Below are positions 1 through 12,539 of a DNA stretch of 64,000 nt, piece by piece (the stretch's first letter is position 1; every line of letters starts with the position of its first letter). The DNA comes from Medicago truncatula (lineage: Eukaryota; Streptophyta; Magnoliopsida; Fabales; Fabaceae), in contig NC_053048.1 in assembly GCF_003473485.1 (NCBI RefSeq), forward strand, positions 47,985,755 through 48,049,754, given 5' to 3'. The notes under the pieces were generated by a model. It did no database searches. It was given only the letters and a program-made list of their open reading frames with translations, and was not told the origin of the DNA. A program made the position numbers and the translations under genes.

Positions 1-3000
1 TAGGCTGAAAGAAGATGGCTAATGCATAAGCCATACCAGTGACACAGTACACCAAACAAACCAAAACTATATAATTGCTTCCAAAGGTTGACCTTGGATT
101 ACTTAAAAAATAGAACATGGAGAGATAAACTACAGGTTTGATGATTGTACTGAAAAGATCGATTGTATCTTTCGCTAGAAAATGGGCTAGACTGCTTATC
201 CCAGCTGCACTTTCCCTCCAGTATTGTAACTTATCCGTAGTAAACGATCTAAGTGCTGCAATCTTGCAAAGTAGAGCTGCACATATGCAATGTATTTTAG
301 AGGATAGGCTAATTAAAATCTTTTATTATCCAATGATGCATAAAATAAGTCTCAAATTTGAGTGTGATTTGTTAAATGATGTAACGTTTTTTCATCATGT
401 GTCAGCTCAGAGGTAAGAGTTTGATCTTGTAATCTTAAAGGATGAGGTTTAAATAGACAAATTTTCCTTTTTTATTTGCGGGTAGACTTGTAACAAAAGT
501 TTGGTATAATGATATCAGCACACTGATACTCAAATAGAATTTCAAACTTACAAACAGAAATAACTGTGTATGTATAGCCAAGGGACCCAAATGTTTCATC
601 ATTTACTTTGGTAAGAGTTCCTAAGATAGCACCGGCCACCAATAAAAGGAGATAGTCGATTGCTTGTAATTGTGCTTCTCGAAGCAGCTGCTTACTAACC
701 CTGAAAAGAATTAACTAATCAATCTAACAGGCTTGTTAACTCTCTGTGTGTGTGTGTTCTAATAATGGATTTTGTACCGGCCAACGAAGTATCTGTATTG
801 TTGGGCTACATTAGGAGTCTTTCGGTTAGATAAGTCCTTTGTTCTTGAGAATATTGCTTCTACATGATCTCCTTGGATCCTAATATTATTCTTCAAATCC
901 TCCCAAAACTCTATAAAAAAGGATTGATCAGAAGTTTCCTCAGTACCCTTTGACGTAAGAGTTGCATTTGTGGTTGAGGGTGAAGGAGTGGCGATTTTAT
1001 CAGCCAAATGAAGCATATCTGGTGGTACTGGGTATCCATTATGAAGCATCCATCTAACAGGAAGTGTTTCAATAGTTAGACCTGAAGTTGGTTTCTCTAA
1101 ACCTTCCAGAATATCAATAAAATGGTCCGGAGGATTAACGCGATCCGGTACAGGGATTCCAATGCCAGAAAAGTATTCTTCTACTTTTTTCACTGGACCA
1201 TGATATGCTGTAAGACCACCTTTTGCTAGAAATACTATATCATCAAACATTCTAAACAAGGTATAACTGCAATGCAACAGAACAAAATCAAAATATAATA
1301 AATGACAGTATATAATATATAGCTTAGAATGCTTTTTCAAAAAAATACAGCTTAGAATGTTTCATCAATACAATGAAGGTGGAGGAAAAAGCATATTACC
1401 TTGGTTGGTGAAGTACCATGCATATGTTTACACCTTCAAGAGCTTCACGACGAAGCGCTTTAAGAAGTAAACTAGAAGATGCGCTGTCCAAACCAGTTGT
1501 AGGCTCATCTAAGATTAATAATGAAGGTTCCATCACCATCTCTAGTCCTACATTTACACGTTTTCTTTGCCCTCCGGATATGCCTCTCTTCTCTATTGTC
1601 CCAACTAGAGAATCCCTTACTGGCTGTAGTCCTAAGGACTCAATCACCCTTTCAACAATCAGAACCTTATCTGGTTTCGACATGTCTGCAGGGAGCCTAC
1701 AGTGTTAAGAAACAGAAGTTTAAATGTGGTAAATAATTAGATGAGGGTAGAAATTAAAAACAACATACATGATTGCTAATTATATATATGATTGCTAACA
1801 TACTAAGCTGCAAATCGATATTTGCAATGAATTATATGTAGATCATGGTTATCAGTATCTTACGATACATGCGAGTCGTATCTTGATTCGATAGAAAATT
1901 GAACTCAATTGATACAAGTCACTAGGGTGTGAATCTATTATGCTGATGAATTTCATCTTGAATTCCAAATTCTTATGATGAATCCTGATTCACTGTGACA
2001 AATATCAATTCATTCTAATGAATCACTATATAAAATTAGTATAGACAGCTACATTTTTTGTTAACTTTGTTATAGATGTAATAACACATACATATAACAT
2101 ATTAAATAGAATTCAGATTCAAAGAGTAGCTTCTGCAAGGAAAACCAGATACCTGCATCTTGCGCTAAAACGGAGATTTTCCTCTACTGTCAAGTTTCCA
2201 TGTACAATATCATCCTGTGGCACAAAACCAGTAATTTTCTTATAAGAGTGAATGGATTCATTTTTTCCATTAACTAGAATTGAGCCTGACATAGTGCATC
2301 CTCTTGCTTTTCCAGCCAAAGCTGAAAGAAATGTGGTTTTTCCAGCTCCTGAGGGTCCCATAACAGCAGAAACTCGACCAGGCATGATTTTACCACTCAC
2401 ACACCTCAGTATATGTTTGTTTTTACCCTTCAATGTCAGGGTTAGATTATTGAAAGCTACCTCAATAGGAGGTCTTGTGTTTACTTCCTCACCTTCACCA
2501 GCCATCGAAATTAATCCTGAGAATGTCAAGTTCTTGTTTTGTTCTTGCTGAGCTTTCTCCTTCTCAATTTGACCATAAGCATACCTTAAAATTTGGCTAT
2601 GAGTGTTTAATTTTTTTCCCTTTGGCATTTGCTTTTTAATGTTCTTGTCACCAATCTGAAAATCAAATCCTTCATGTTCATCATCCTCAATGGAATTCAT
2701 AATTTTAGTAAGATTGCTAGGCTCCTTATATTTGCTTGGTGGATCTGGAGGCGTTGATGGAAATAGGGGTCCTTGTTTCACAGATTTCTTGCGCGAAAAG
2801 GTTCGAGACAGCTGCTTTTGCAGTCCCTCTGAACCTTTTTTAGCCAAATCTCTTGCTTGTTTCCATTTTTCGCGAGCCTGTACCGTTTCTCTTACGTGTT
2901 TTGCTGCAGCTTCTCTTGATTTTGCCTTTCTTCTTTCTCTAGTAGCTAGCACTTGATCAGAACAGTTATAAATGAAGATCAGAAGAGTACTCATAGCAAC

Positions 3001-5108
3001 CTACAGGAGAGAAATAATACCAAATTTGATGAAAGAATGGTACGAAACTTTTTTACTAATAAAAACCTTGATAGAGCATAAAACCTTTTGAATATTTTTC
3101 AATGTTGTTTGACAAATGAAGCAAAAATGAATGCTAGATTGGGATCTACTTACAATAATCAATGCGCCGTAAGCATGCATGTTTTGGGTTGCTGTGTTTG
3201 GATTACAGCTACTCAAACTGAAGCATGCTTCAAAAATGAAAAAAAAATACAAAGTAAGGTTTTGATGTGATATTGTTTTAATCAAATAACTAAGTAGAGC
3301 ATGTAACTGCATGCGATAGTTGAACCATATTGCTAATTTCTAATAGATGATTTGATGAATCTTGCTAAATTCATCCTGCCAGTTATGCTCTCATGTCTAC
3401 ACTCATATTGACGAAATTAAAATACCATGTAAAAATTTATCATGACAGTGCATCAAAATTAATCTCAAATTTATTTAGAAAAAAAAAAAATTAAAACTTA
3501 CGATTTTGATGAGTTGAACCCATCCTGCAGTAATATCTGAAATGGGAGAACATGATACTAGTTAGTATGATCACAATGGAGTTCTTTTAGGGACATTATC
3601 TTTTGCAAGTTAATAATACCCTTAATACCCTTTATCGCAAGAAACTTTGCTCGTTGGAGAAGGACAATATGATCCTGGAGAACAGAAGATATTACTATTG
3701 TTGACAACACCAGACCAAATATCAGCACTACCACAAGTATGATTTGTTTCTCCTGCAGGAATTTGGTAACTATAACTGCAAATTCAAATTTTTTATACAT
3801 CAAATTAGTTATTGTTGCATGACTAAGCATTAACAAAACAACTCAGAAAAATACAAAGGAACATTAGAACTTACGGATCGCATACTCCAGTTATTGGATT
3901 CAATTTTGCAAGTGGACAATAAGAACCAAGTGGACATGCTTCATTAAGATAAGAAAATAACAAAAGTTAAAAACATTTTACTAAGATAAAACAATAAGAT
4001 GCATAAGATACATACTTACTTATCATGCAAGTTAATCCTTGAGGACAGAAAAACCCTTCACAACAAGGTTGACAATCATCAATTCTTGAAGGAATATCTT
4101 TTATATCATTTTTGAGATCAATTCTCTCAGCAGCACTACAACTCCAACCAGGTTCACAACCAGAACCCCATGAAGTCAAGTTGCAATTTATGTTAGGTTT
4201 TACATAACTTGCAGATGTGCCTTGTTGTAGGAAAAAACTCTGAAAGTAGTACCTTATTTCAGCAGTGGTACACATTCTGTCTCTAAAATCACCTGTCAAA
4301 TTAAATCAAAATGTATTTAGGAATTCATATCGTTATCTCAGGGTCGGGCTCAACATATATTTGGGCCTAAAGCAAACTTTGAGGCGAAGTCTTTCTGTTA
4401 TGCAAGCTGGACTGTAGTATATAACCTCAAGTTGTATTTTTGTAAACCCTAAACTTGAATAATAGAAAGGTACTGCAGTCGGAGATGTAGGCGCAATCGG
4501 CCAAATCGTGATCAAATGCCGTGTGTTCTTTGTTTTTGTTTTTGTTTTTCACATGTTATATTTTGAATTGATATTGCTATTCTAACACATTCTGAAGTAA
4601 GGCCTCATGAAGAATAATAGTATATAAATGAAACGAAAACAAATGGCTCATGTATATACCTTTTTGCTTAACACAAGCATCTACAAAGTCCAACTTTCCT
4701 TTAAAATCAAAGGCTTCCTCCCAATCTTTATTCCTGAAAGATGGTCAATTAATTAATTAATAACTAAGAGTCTAAGACAAATGCGAAAAATTAATTAATT
4801 AAATTATGAATACATAACACATACACATCCTTTATGCAGAAACCTAAATCTTCCTTGATGTTTCTTGTTAAAGTGATAGTAAGACCTTCAAGCTCTTTGT
4901 AGATTTCTTCTGTGTAAAGCGAAGGTGCTAAAGGTTTATCTTTATCTGCACATTGAATCTGTGGTAGTAGTAGCAAACTTGTGAAGGTAAAAATGGACAA
5001 GAATAAAATGTGAGAGACCAATGAGGCCTTCATCATCATTCCATTCATTTCCATTGTAACATCTTGTGAAGGTATTGCTTGATCATGAAGCAAGGCATAA
5101 TGTGCCAT
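1..5108 (-). CDS. ABC transporter G family member, ABCG24/ABCG28-like (3' end outside window)
   Basis: Half-size ABC transporter of the plant WBC/ABCG group with an extended N-terminus, predicted in the plasma membrane or vesicles; substrate unknown. Exons on the minus strand: 4825-5108, 4660-4733, 4020-4292, 3875-3938, 3629-3775, 3502-3536 (35-nt microexon), 3154-3227, 2153-3000, 1400-1696, 778-1266, 552-700, 1-276 and onward outside. All phases agree, giving about 1003 codons here. Seen: hydrophobic signal/anchor near residues 28-53; Cys-rich extracellular region (residues about 150-315); a TM segment; a basic linker; Walker A GPSGAGKT (about 532-539); signature SGGQRKR; Walker B LLILDEP; then the first ABC2 membrane segments. 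The final membrane segments are missing because the window ends. The first ATG is used, but internal Met codons at 5054 or 5048 would put the signal peptide at the N-terminus. Family call is sure; the exact orthologue is not. Confidence 0.9.
4478..4555 (+). repeat. Diverged copy of the repeat in the kinase intron
   Basis: GGAGATGTAGGCGCAATCGG followed by GTGATCAA and GTGTTC matches the spacing and core words of 10190-10262, and is followed by a T-rich (GTTTTT)n run. It sits in an ABCG intron. Probably an old retroelement end. Confidence 0.35.
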
Positions 5109-5312
5109 GAATTGTTAACATGGTGATCAGAAAGAAAAGAAACAAGGAATTACAGGATTAATGCAGGGAAAGATTTTGATTTTGTTGATTGGTGTTTTTT
5201 GGTCAAATTGAAAATGGTGTGAAGAAATGGAGGAGAGAAATGAGAGGCTTGATTGAAGGATGTGCATGAATTGGAGACTTATTGCTTCAGCTGATCTCAA
5301 AATCAATTTCAT

Positions 5313-6966
5313 TTTATTATGAGGAAAAAATGTTCTGTAGTTTAGGCCACTATATGGAATATATATACTGCTATATATAATTAATTAATTAGAACAATTT
5401 TAATTTTTTATGTTATATTGATTCATAACTACATGAATAGGTTTTAAGTTTAAGACGTGTCAACTAAATGGTAAGAGCTTGAATTTATAACGTCAAAGTA
5501 TATGGTTTAAATTCCACCTATGTTGTAAAATGTTCATTAATGGCATCGCTTTTAATAATAATTTCAAGATAAACATTTGATTTTAAAAAAAAAAATACTA
5601 ACTGATTTATTTTATACCATTGTCACTCAGTTACATTTTAGAGTGAAGATGAATTTTAATCATTTAAAAAAACCGTAATAAAAAATTGGGACAACTCAAG
5701 AAAAGAATAATTATGTCTGTAACAATAATCAAAAAGAGATAATTTCATTTACAATAAAAAAAATGTTAATTAAAAAATTACAAATTATTCATGAATAAAT
5801 CATCCATTTTTATTATTTTTCTTTTGTATTCAATCAAATAATTGCAAAGCAAGATTATTCATATAAATATCAATTATACATGTCATACGAGAATTATTTA
5901 TTTTTTCTTCTTTTTTCTTCTATTCACGTTAGACACGCATTAAACACATCTATAAAACATATAGATGTGTATGTAAGGTTAAAGATATTAATAACTTTAT
6001 TTACATCAGTTTTAACTTTTCGAAAGCAAATAGACGAATGCATTCTTTTCCTCAATTTAGATATTTTATTAATAAACATTTATATTTTAACAAGGGAATT
6101 TCTACGGTACACTTACAAAGTGAGGTGTACCGATACTATTGCTTTATAATTTTATAAATTAACGATAATTTTTTATGATATAAATAGTTATTTGTTAATA
6201 TTTATATTTTATAGAACATCATTTCATAAGAAAAAAACATCATTTCAAATTGTTTATAAGAATCATAATAATTTTTTTTACATATTATCATAAAAAATAA
6301 TCAATGTTTTCAATTATGAGTGATAAAAATTCAAAAAAAAATTATTTTATTTCATTGACACTTTTGATGAATAAGATTTAGTTATTATAATTATAAATGA
6401 TAAAAAATAATATTTTTCTTCAAAAAAACAACTAATTTAACTATTAATTTAAAGAGTAAGTGTACCAATAAACTTAAATATATTATTTGTACCATAGAAT
6501 TTGTCTTTTTAATAAATGAATAAATAAGTAAAGGGTTGTGTTAACCGGTACCCCTGGAACAGTGGTTAAGGTATCTAACAAAGGAAAAATTTAATAAAAA
6601 AAGAGATTTTTTTGACTTTTGTAACTTGGAACATCGGTTAACATTTTCCATAAGTAAAGAGGCCCTTCCTTCCATAAAAACAAGGGAAATGGAGGGAGAG
6701 GACCAATTTTTTCTTTCATTCCACGAATACACGGTTTTCTTTACTTTTCTTTACACGGTTTGGTGAAACACTTGAACTGAAACTACTAACGTGCAAGAAG
6801 CTGAGTACAACGTCAAGGGTGCTTCCCTATTTATTAGTTTGGTGTACTTTTGTTGTTTTCTTTACTTTTTCAGCCAACTACCAACAAGAAAAAAAACTAT
6901 ACTACGGTAAAAAAAATTAAGCTAATTCACACGTCACACCCTTTGACTTGGAAATTAGATAGATTG
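5313..6966. other. AT-rich intergenic region upstream of the ABCG gene
   Basis: About 1.6 kb of AT-rich sequence between the divergent upstream side of the ABCG gene and the Mutator-like element at 6967. I see long A/T runs and no convincing coding exon, RNA gene or clean promoter motif. It must contain at least part of the ABCG promoter. Confidence 0.5.
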
Positions 6967-7330
6967 AGAGAATTGTTGTTGACACATTGCATAAGACTGC
7001 GGCACATAAATAAAATACATTTTTGCTTCTCGGTAGTTAACTGCAGAAGAATTTAATAATCGGGTGTAGTTAACTGCCGAGGAAAACTTCGGTAGTTAAC
7101 TGCCGAGGATCTTCTGCTACAAATCTGGAGGAAGCTCTCTCATCCATTATTCATCTCATCTTCCAATTTTTTTTTTCTTCAAATCTTTCTAAAAAACCCA
7201 ACCAAATCCAACCAAATTTATTCAACAAAATCACAAGTAAGTAATTATAATGCTATTAAATTACATTTTAGTTGTTATAAATGTTTTTATTTTTTAGTTT
7301 TTGAGTAGATTTATTTTATTTTTGTTTTTG

Positions 7331-7631
7331 AGTAGATTTACATAGTATAATTCATTTTTAGAGTAAATATTAGTTGCTTAATTTAGTTAAAATGTTTGTA
7401 TGATGTTTATGTTATAGTTTAAAATTTTAGGGTTATATTTTAATTTGGTGTTTTATATTTATTTTTTTATTTTAGTTTTTAATTAGATTTACATATTATA
7501 AATCATTTTTAGATTAGATGTTAGTTGATTAATTTAGTTAAAATGTTTGCATGATGATTATGTTATAGTTTAAAATTTTAGGGTTATTTTTTAATTTGGT
7601 GTTTTATATTTATTTTTTTATTTTAGTAAGA
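7331..7631. repeat. ~150-bp tandem duplication inside the Mutator-like element
   Basis: Two adjacent AT-rich copies of about 150 bp, joined near 7482. Shared landmarks, in order, are ATTTAGTTAAAATG, TTATGTTATAGTTTAAAA and TTAGGGTTAT, each seen in both copies. A third, shorter relic of the same words continues to about 7800. Confidence 0.75.
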
Positions 7632-7906
7632 GTATATGATTTATTTTAAGAGTAAATATAAGTTTAATAATTTTGTTATATTTTATGTTATAACAAAAAA
7701 AAATGTTAAACATAAGTTGAATGATTTATGTTATAGTATATGATTAATTTTTTTATTTTAGTAAGAGTATATGATTTATATAATTTTAGGGTTATTTTTA
7801 TGAGTTTTAGAGTCTATGTATAATGTGCACATCAAGTGTTTGATGAAATGTTTGAATGAGTTTTTCGTTGATTTTTTTTAATTTCTTATTGTGTAGATTT
7901 GAAACA

Positions 7907-8247
7907 ATGGCCGGGTGGATCGACGTTCATGCACAATTTAACGGTGGAGAACCTCAGAGGTTGAAGGTTCGGTGCCTTGGTGTAACATTAAGAGGTCTCA
8001 AGTGACTGAATTCAACCAAGGAGTCAACCCTAGAGACAGAAGGAGGATGGAACACGTTCGGTATAAACGTCCAACGCTCGACGAGGTGAGAGTATCATTC
8101 ACTTGGGTGGAATTAACGAACGACGAAAACGCGACGAGCATGTTTTGGGAGCACAACATGTTCCAGTGGATCGATATGCGGGTGACGTTGCTGAGATCAA
8201 CTGAAGATATCATCAAAAGTTTGATTCCGCCAGAAGATCGTCATTAG
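7907..8247 (+). pseudogene. ORF relic inside Mutator-like element, function unknown
   Basis: An ATG at 7907 in context ACAATGG opens a 32-codon frame (starts MAGWIDVHAQF) that ends at a TGA near 8005. An overlapping frame (about 7972-8247) continues with a protein-like composition (includes MFWEHNMFQWIDMRVTLL) to a TAG at 8245-8247. The two read as one protein split by a frameshift or by an unrecognised intron. I do not recognise the family. Its place between the TIRs suggests either a captured host gene fragment or an ORF specific to this element family. Confidence 0.4.
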
Positions 8248-8962
8248 GTACGAAATGAATGCACCTTCCAGCTACAACAATTGTCTTCCTTTGAATGGGG
8301 TAATTCAAACTTGCAAAACGGCAAGTCTCTAATATTCGACCGACATTCCCATTGTTCCTGTCAAAAGATTAAATTCTTGTTAGGTCGGTTTAAATGAAGG
8401 TATTGAAGTGTCAAGGAATGGACCGCATTCTTTTGAAGTTTAAATGAAGGTTTAACTACCGAGGTTTTCCTCGGCAGTTAACTGCAGCCGATTATTGAAT
8501 TCTTCGACAGTTAACTACCGAAGAACAAAAGCGTATTTTACTTATGTGCATCAGCCTTATGCAATGTGTCAACAACAATTCTCTAGGTAGAATACCCTTT
8601 TCACGTTCACAATAAGTTTATTTTATTTTATTTTCTTATCTAAAATAAAAAAATAAAACAATTACTACTCCGCAACATGTATTTATGATTTGTGTTGAAA
8701 TGAACCTTAACACACGTCATGTCTTCCGTATATCACGGGTGCAATGCTTAAATCCAAAACCAAAACAAAACACCCTTTCCTCTTTGAGGTTTCACACAGC
8801 AAGCAACAATTCTTCCTTCAGTTTTTTCTTTTGGTCCTAAAATTCTAGAGGAATTTTCACTATACTACTTTTCTTTTTTTGTTGTAAATTAAGGTCACCA
8901 ACCAGGTCTTGTTCAGCTTCTATTCATTCTCAAAAGAAGGAGGATCCTCACTACATCAATAG

Positions 8963-9347
8963 GTCAGTTTCAACTTCATCAATTTCTATCAAGCTGTGCA
9001 AATAATTAGTTGCATATGATATGATATGACCCAAAATATACACAAATTTTTCCTTCAGTACGGATGCCAAATTTGGAAAACTTTCTATTCTTACGCTTAT
9101 TTGCATATTTCACCAATTTTGTAACTTTTTTCCTTTTTATATAAATTCCTTGGAGCTTTTATATATGTTTTTGGTTATGGTTGTCTGAATTTCGAACTGT
9201 TGACAGCTACTTTTGATTCTGAATCTGAAGCTGTTTGATGCAAGTAGGTGTGTTCAATTTAATTTCACAAGTTTTCATTCTTGATTTTCGATGTCTACTT
9301 CATGTCGTCTGTTTCTCAAGTTTCTTGTTTCCCTTATGAAAATGCAG
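8963..9347 (+). other. Putative 5'-UTR intron of the PCRK-like kinase
   Basis: A GTCAGT donor at 8963 follows a CT-rich leader with AATAG, and a GCAG acceptor ends at 9347, just before the ATG at 9362. The interval is T-rich like an intron. Inference from splice consensus only. Confidence 0.5.
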
Positions 9348-9361
9348 TCTGGTCTGGTATT

Positions 9362-11856
9362 ATGAAGTGTTTTCCATTCCACTCTAGTGATAAGAAAGAT
9401 GAACCTAAAGGCTTGCAATCCGCATCTGGTCGTTCTGACAGTTCCACATATGTTGACGTTGAAGGTAGAAGATGTGGTTCTGAATTGAATTCTCAGGATA
9501 TCTCGGATAGTGGCAGCGTTGAATCCCTGAGGAGGAATGCACCTCCTAATTTGTCCCAAAGACCTAGTAATCTTAGAGTGTTTACTGTCTCTGAATTGAA
9601 ATCGGCCACGAAGAATTTCAGCCGATCGGTTATGCTTGGAGAGGGTGGTTTCGGGTGTGTTTATCAGGGAGTAATTAGAAGTGTAGATGATCCATCTAGA
9701 AGAATTGAGGTTGCGGTTAAACAACTTAGTAAAAGAGGAGTGCAGGTAAGGGTTTTCCTTATGTTATTCTGGTTTTGATTCATAGCTATTCTAATCAGTT
9801 GCTCTTTCAATATTAAGATAAGTGTTGCTATCTCATAGTGTATAGTAAGTTATTCTACTCTGCTGTGCGTATTATCTGTTTTATGATCATATAAATAATT
9901 GAATACACAATATGAATTGTCACACTCACATAGGTTGCTTCAGGTAGACATAGTCACGTGTTTCAATAATATTTCCTTTTAGAGTATGACTCATATTTGT
10001 TGATAAGTAGAAAGACACTCTCGCTACGCGTCTATCATTTGGGCTTGGCCCACTCTCGACTAGGGTCGAGGAGTACTGGGGGTGCGGGTGGCTAAGCCCT
10101 CCGTATTGCTTAGGGACTTGTAAAGTGAATTGTGGTATTTAAACAAAGTTTTGTACTCTGTATAATTCTAACTTTCATTGCATGATAGAAAAGTACGATG
10201 ACCACTCTGGTCTCAGAGACGTGGGCATAATTGGCCGAACTTTGTGATCAACCATTGTGTTCAAGTGACTTTATCTGCTTACTTTAGAACTGGATTTCCC
10301 ATTCTTCAAGATTTTATGGATTAATAATTAAAAGTTTCATGTTGTTTACACCTTGTTGTCCTTACTTGAGGCATGAACGTTTTTGTTGTCAAGTGAGCTA
10401 TGCAAGATAGGAATCAGGTGTTAATCTTGTTGCTTAACTTTTGGTTTTCAGGGGCATAGGGAATGGGTGACAGAAGTGAATGTTCTGGGAATTGTTGAGC
10501 ATCCCAATCTTGTGAAACTAGTGGGATACTGTGCCGATGATGATGAACGAGGAATCCAACGGCTTCTGATTTATGAATACATGCCAAACAGAAGTGTGGA
10601 ACATCATTTATCTCACCGAGCAGAGACTCCTCTCCCATGGAATAGGAGATTAAAAATAGCACACGACGCAGCTCGTGGATTAACATACCTGCATGAGGAA
10701 ATGGATTTTCAGGTATAGGTTTATAGCATAACTTTCCTAAATTCCTATTCAATTTAATTAAGTGTGTTTGGATAGCGAAAATTGTTTTTGATTGGATCCT
10801 TCCCAAGCAGCCAAACTTGAATACTTTGAACATATTTTATTTACTATTCAGATCGGTGAAGTTGATTAATGCCGTGCTAACTGTCTGCACATTATTGTTT
10901 AGATAATTTTCAGAGATTTCAAATCTTCAAATATCCTTTTGGATGATCAGTGGAATGCAAAGCTATCAGACTTTGGGTTAGCGAGACTGGGACCATCGGA
11001 TGGACTAACTCATGTTTCAACAGCGGTATATATTTTTATTAATCTATAATTTTGTCGATAGAGATGTTGAGATATTGTTAACGTATGGGTAGAATGGGGA
11101 GATGTAATTGCTTTGTATATTTTCTAGTGACTATTTACATCTGAAATGGTCACTAAAGCATTTGGGTCCCACCTAAATTTGGTAGGTTTAAGCAAAAAAA
11201 TGAAACTTGTTAAAAATACGTGTGTAAGAGAGAGTGTGTTACTAGCATTTTTATTGCTTACATACCACTTACCAACCATTATAAGTGGAATCCAGTGACT
11301 CGAATACACCACTTATGTTCAAATTGCTGTTTATGTTCATCAGGTTGTTGGAACAATGGGGTATGCAGCTCCTGAATATCTCCAAACCGGACGCCTTACA
11401 TCAAAGAATGATGTATGGAGCTACGGTGTTTTCCTTTATGAACTCATTACTGGCAGGCGCCCTTTAGATCGAAATCGCCCCAAGGGTGAACAAAAGTTAT
11501 TGGAATGGATAAAGCCATACCTATCAGATACAAAGAAATTTCAACTGATATTGGATCCAAGACTTGATAAGAAACAAGTTATCAGATCAGCACAGAGACT
11601 TGCTACGATAGCTAACCGATGTTTAGTTAAAAACCCGAAGAATCGGCCAAAGATGAGCGAGGTTTTGGAAATGGTGAATGGAATAGTAGAATCATCATCC
11701 GACACTAATTCACAACTACCCTTGAAGAATGTTTCGAGAATAGAAGTTTCTCATGAAACTGAAATGAGGAACACAAAGAAGCGGACCATGGATCAGAAGC
11801 CTAGAGAAAGTAATTGGTTCGTTAGGTTGTGGAGACCAAAGCTTATAAGAACATGA
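9362..11856 (+). CDS. PCRK1/PCRK2-type receptor-like cytoplasmic kinase (RLCK-VII), 426 aa
   Basis: Cytoplasmic Ser/Thr kinase. In Arabidopsis this subgroup acts downstream of pattern-recognition receptors in immune signalling (known for the family). Coding exons 9362-9745, 10452-10712, 10903-11025 and 11344-11856 join in phase. Residues: N-terminus [19 protein letters not shown]-loop 93-98; catalytic Lys120 in [13 protein letters not shown] with Asp220 (an RD kinase); DFG 238-240; APE 265-267; then the short Lys/Arg-rich tail usual for RLCK-VII. No signal peptide or TM is seen. The ATG at 9362 is chosen because it lies 15 nt after an intron acceptor (AG at 9346-9347) and starts the family's conserved MKCF. 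A likely 5'-UTR intron runs about 8963-9347. Intron 1 (706 nt) holds a retroelement-like repeat fragment. Nothing looks broken. Confidence 0.93.
10190..10262 (+). repeat. Dispersed repeat fragment in kinase intron 1
   Basis: A stretch with GTCTCAGAGACGTGGGCATA and then GGCCGAACTTTGTGATCAA is unlike the surrounding AT-rich intron. A diverged relative occurs at 4478-4535 inside an ABCG intron. It resembles the end of a plant retroelement LTR, but the class is not certain. Confidence 0.4.
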
Positions 11857-12124
11857 AATACACAGTGATTATTGAGCCTGAAGTGAAATGGTTGTCAGTT
11901 CAGATATAGTTTTAAATTGTTACAATTTACTTGTATCTTGTAATTTTACCGGTTACATTTAAAAGTCCTTAGAAGTTTTGCAGAGTTTAACATCAAACAC
12001 ACAAAATGCATGGATGGTTCTTGCATGGAAATTCAGTTTTAAATCCAGGGAAGAAAATCCTGTCCAGAATTTGCATAATCCTTGTGCTGTTGTATTTTAT
12101 TTAATTTTGATCCCTTGTATGTAA

Positions 12125-12240
12125 ATAAGCTATTTTTTTATCCATAATTTTGTCAATACAGATATTGAGATACATGCAGAGATGTAATTGCTTTTTATCT
12201 TTTCTAGTGACTATTTATAACATTTGGGTGATAGCAATTA
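12125..12240 (+). repeat. Second copy of a segment of kinase intron 3
   Basis: This stretch downstream of the kinase stop codon repeats, diverged, a segment of intron 3 (about 11038-11165). Shared words in order: ATAATTTTGTC, GAGATGTAATTGCTTT, TTTTCTAGTGACTATTTA and CATTTGGGT. Either a local duplication or two copies of one short mobile repeat. Confidence 0.6.
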
Positions 12241-12539
12241 CCAACACACTATTCCTAACACACTATCTCTCATTAGTTGAAATTCAGATCATGATTTGCT
12301 ACAGTTGACAAAACCACACAGTTTTGTTTCGGTGATTGTTTGATTAAGATCAAATGGTCTTGATTTCAACTCGATATTTTAAGAGTTAAACAATTAAAAT
12401 TAAATCTATTTTTTTGAACCGTCTGATCAAGATCAGACGACTAACAATATCCTGACCGCATGAATGTAGAAAAAAGTCAACTACAGTGAATCGTATTTCT
12501 TGAAATTCAAATAGATTCCATGTAGTTGACTTTTACATC

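Larger units (their letters stand above)
6967..8584. mobile_element. Non-autonomous Mutator-like element with ~135-bp TIRs
   Basis: Terminal inverted repeats of about 141 bp (6967-7107) and 131 bp (8454-8584) match closely; both begin AGAGAATTGTTGTTGACAC when read inward. Each arm carries three copies of a palindrome-rich motif with core GTTAACTGCCGA. The bases just outside (6957-6965 and 8585-8593) match at 7 of 9, a plausible decayed 9-bp target duplication, as expected for Mutator superfamily elements. No transposase is present. The interior holds tandem repeats (7331-7631) and an ORF relic near 7907-8247. Confidence 0.75.

Noticed and set aside
5127-5312. 61-codon frame upstream of the ABCG start on the minus strand
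   Set aside because: No domain, not phase-linked to the ABCG exons; probably 5' UTR or promoter. It could act as a uORF, but there is no evidence it is transcribed.
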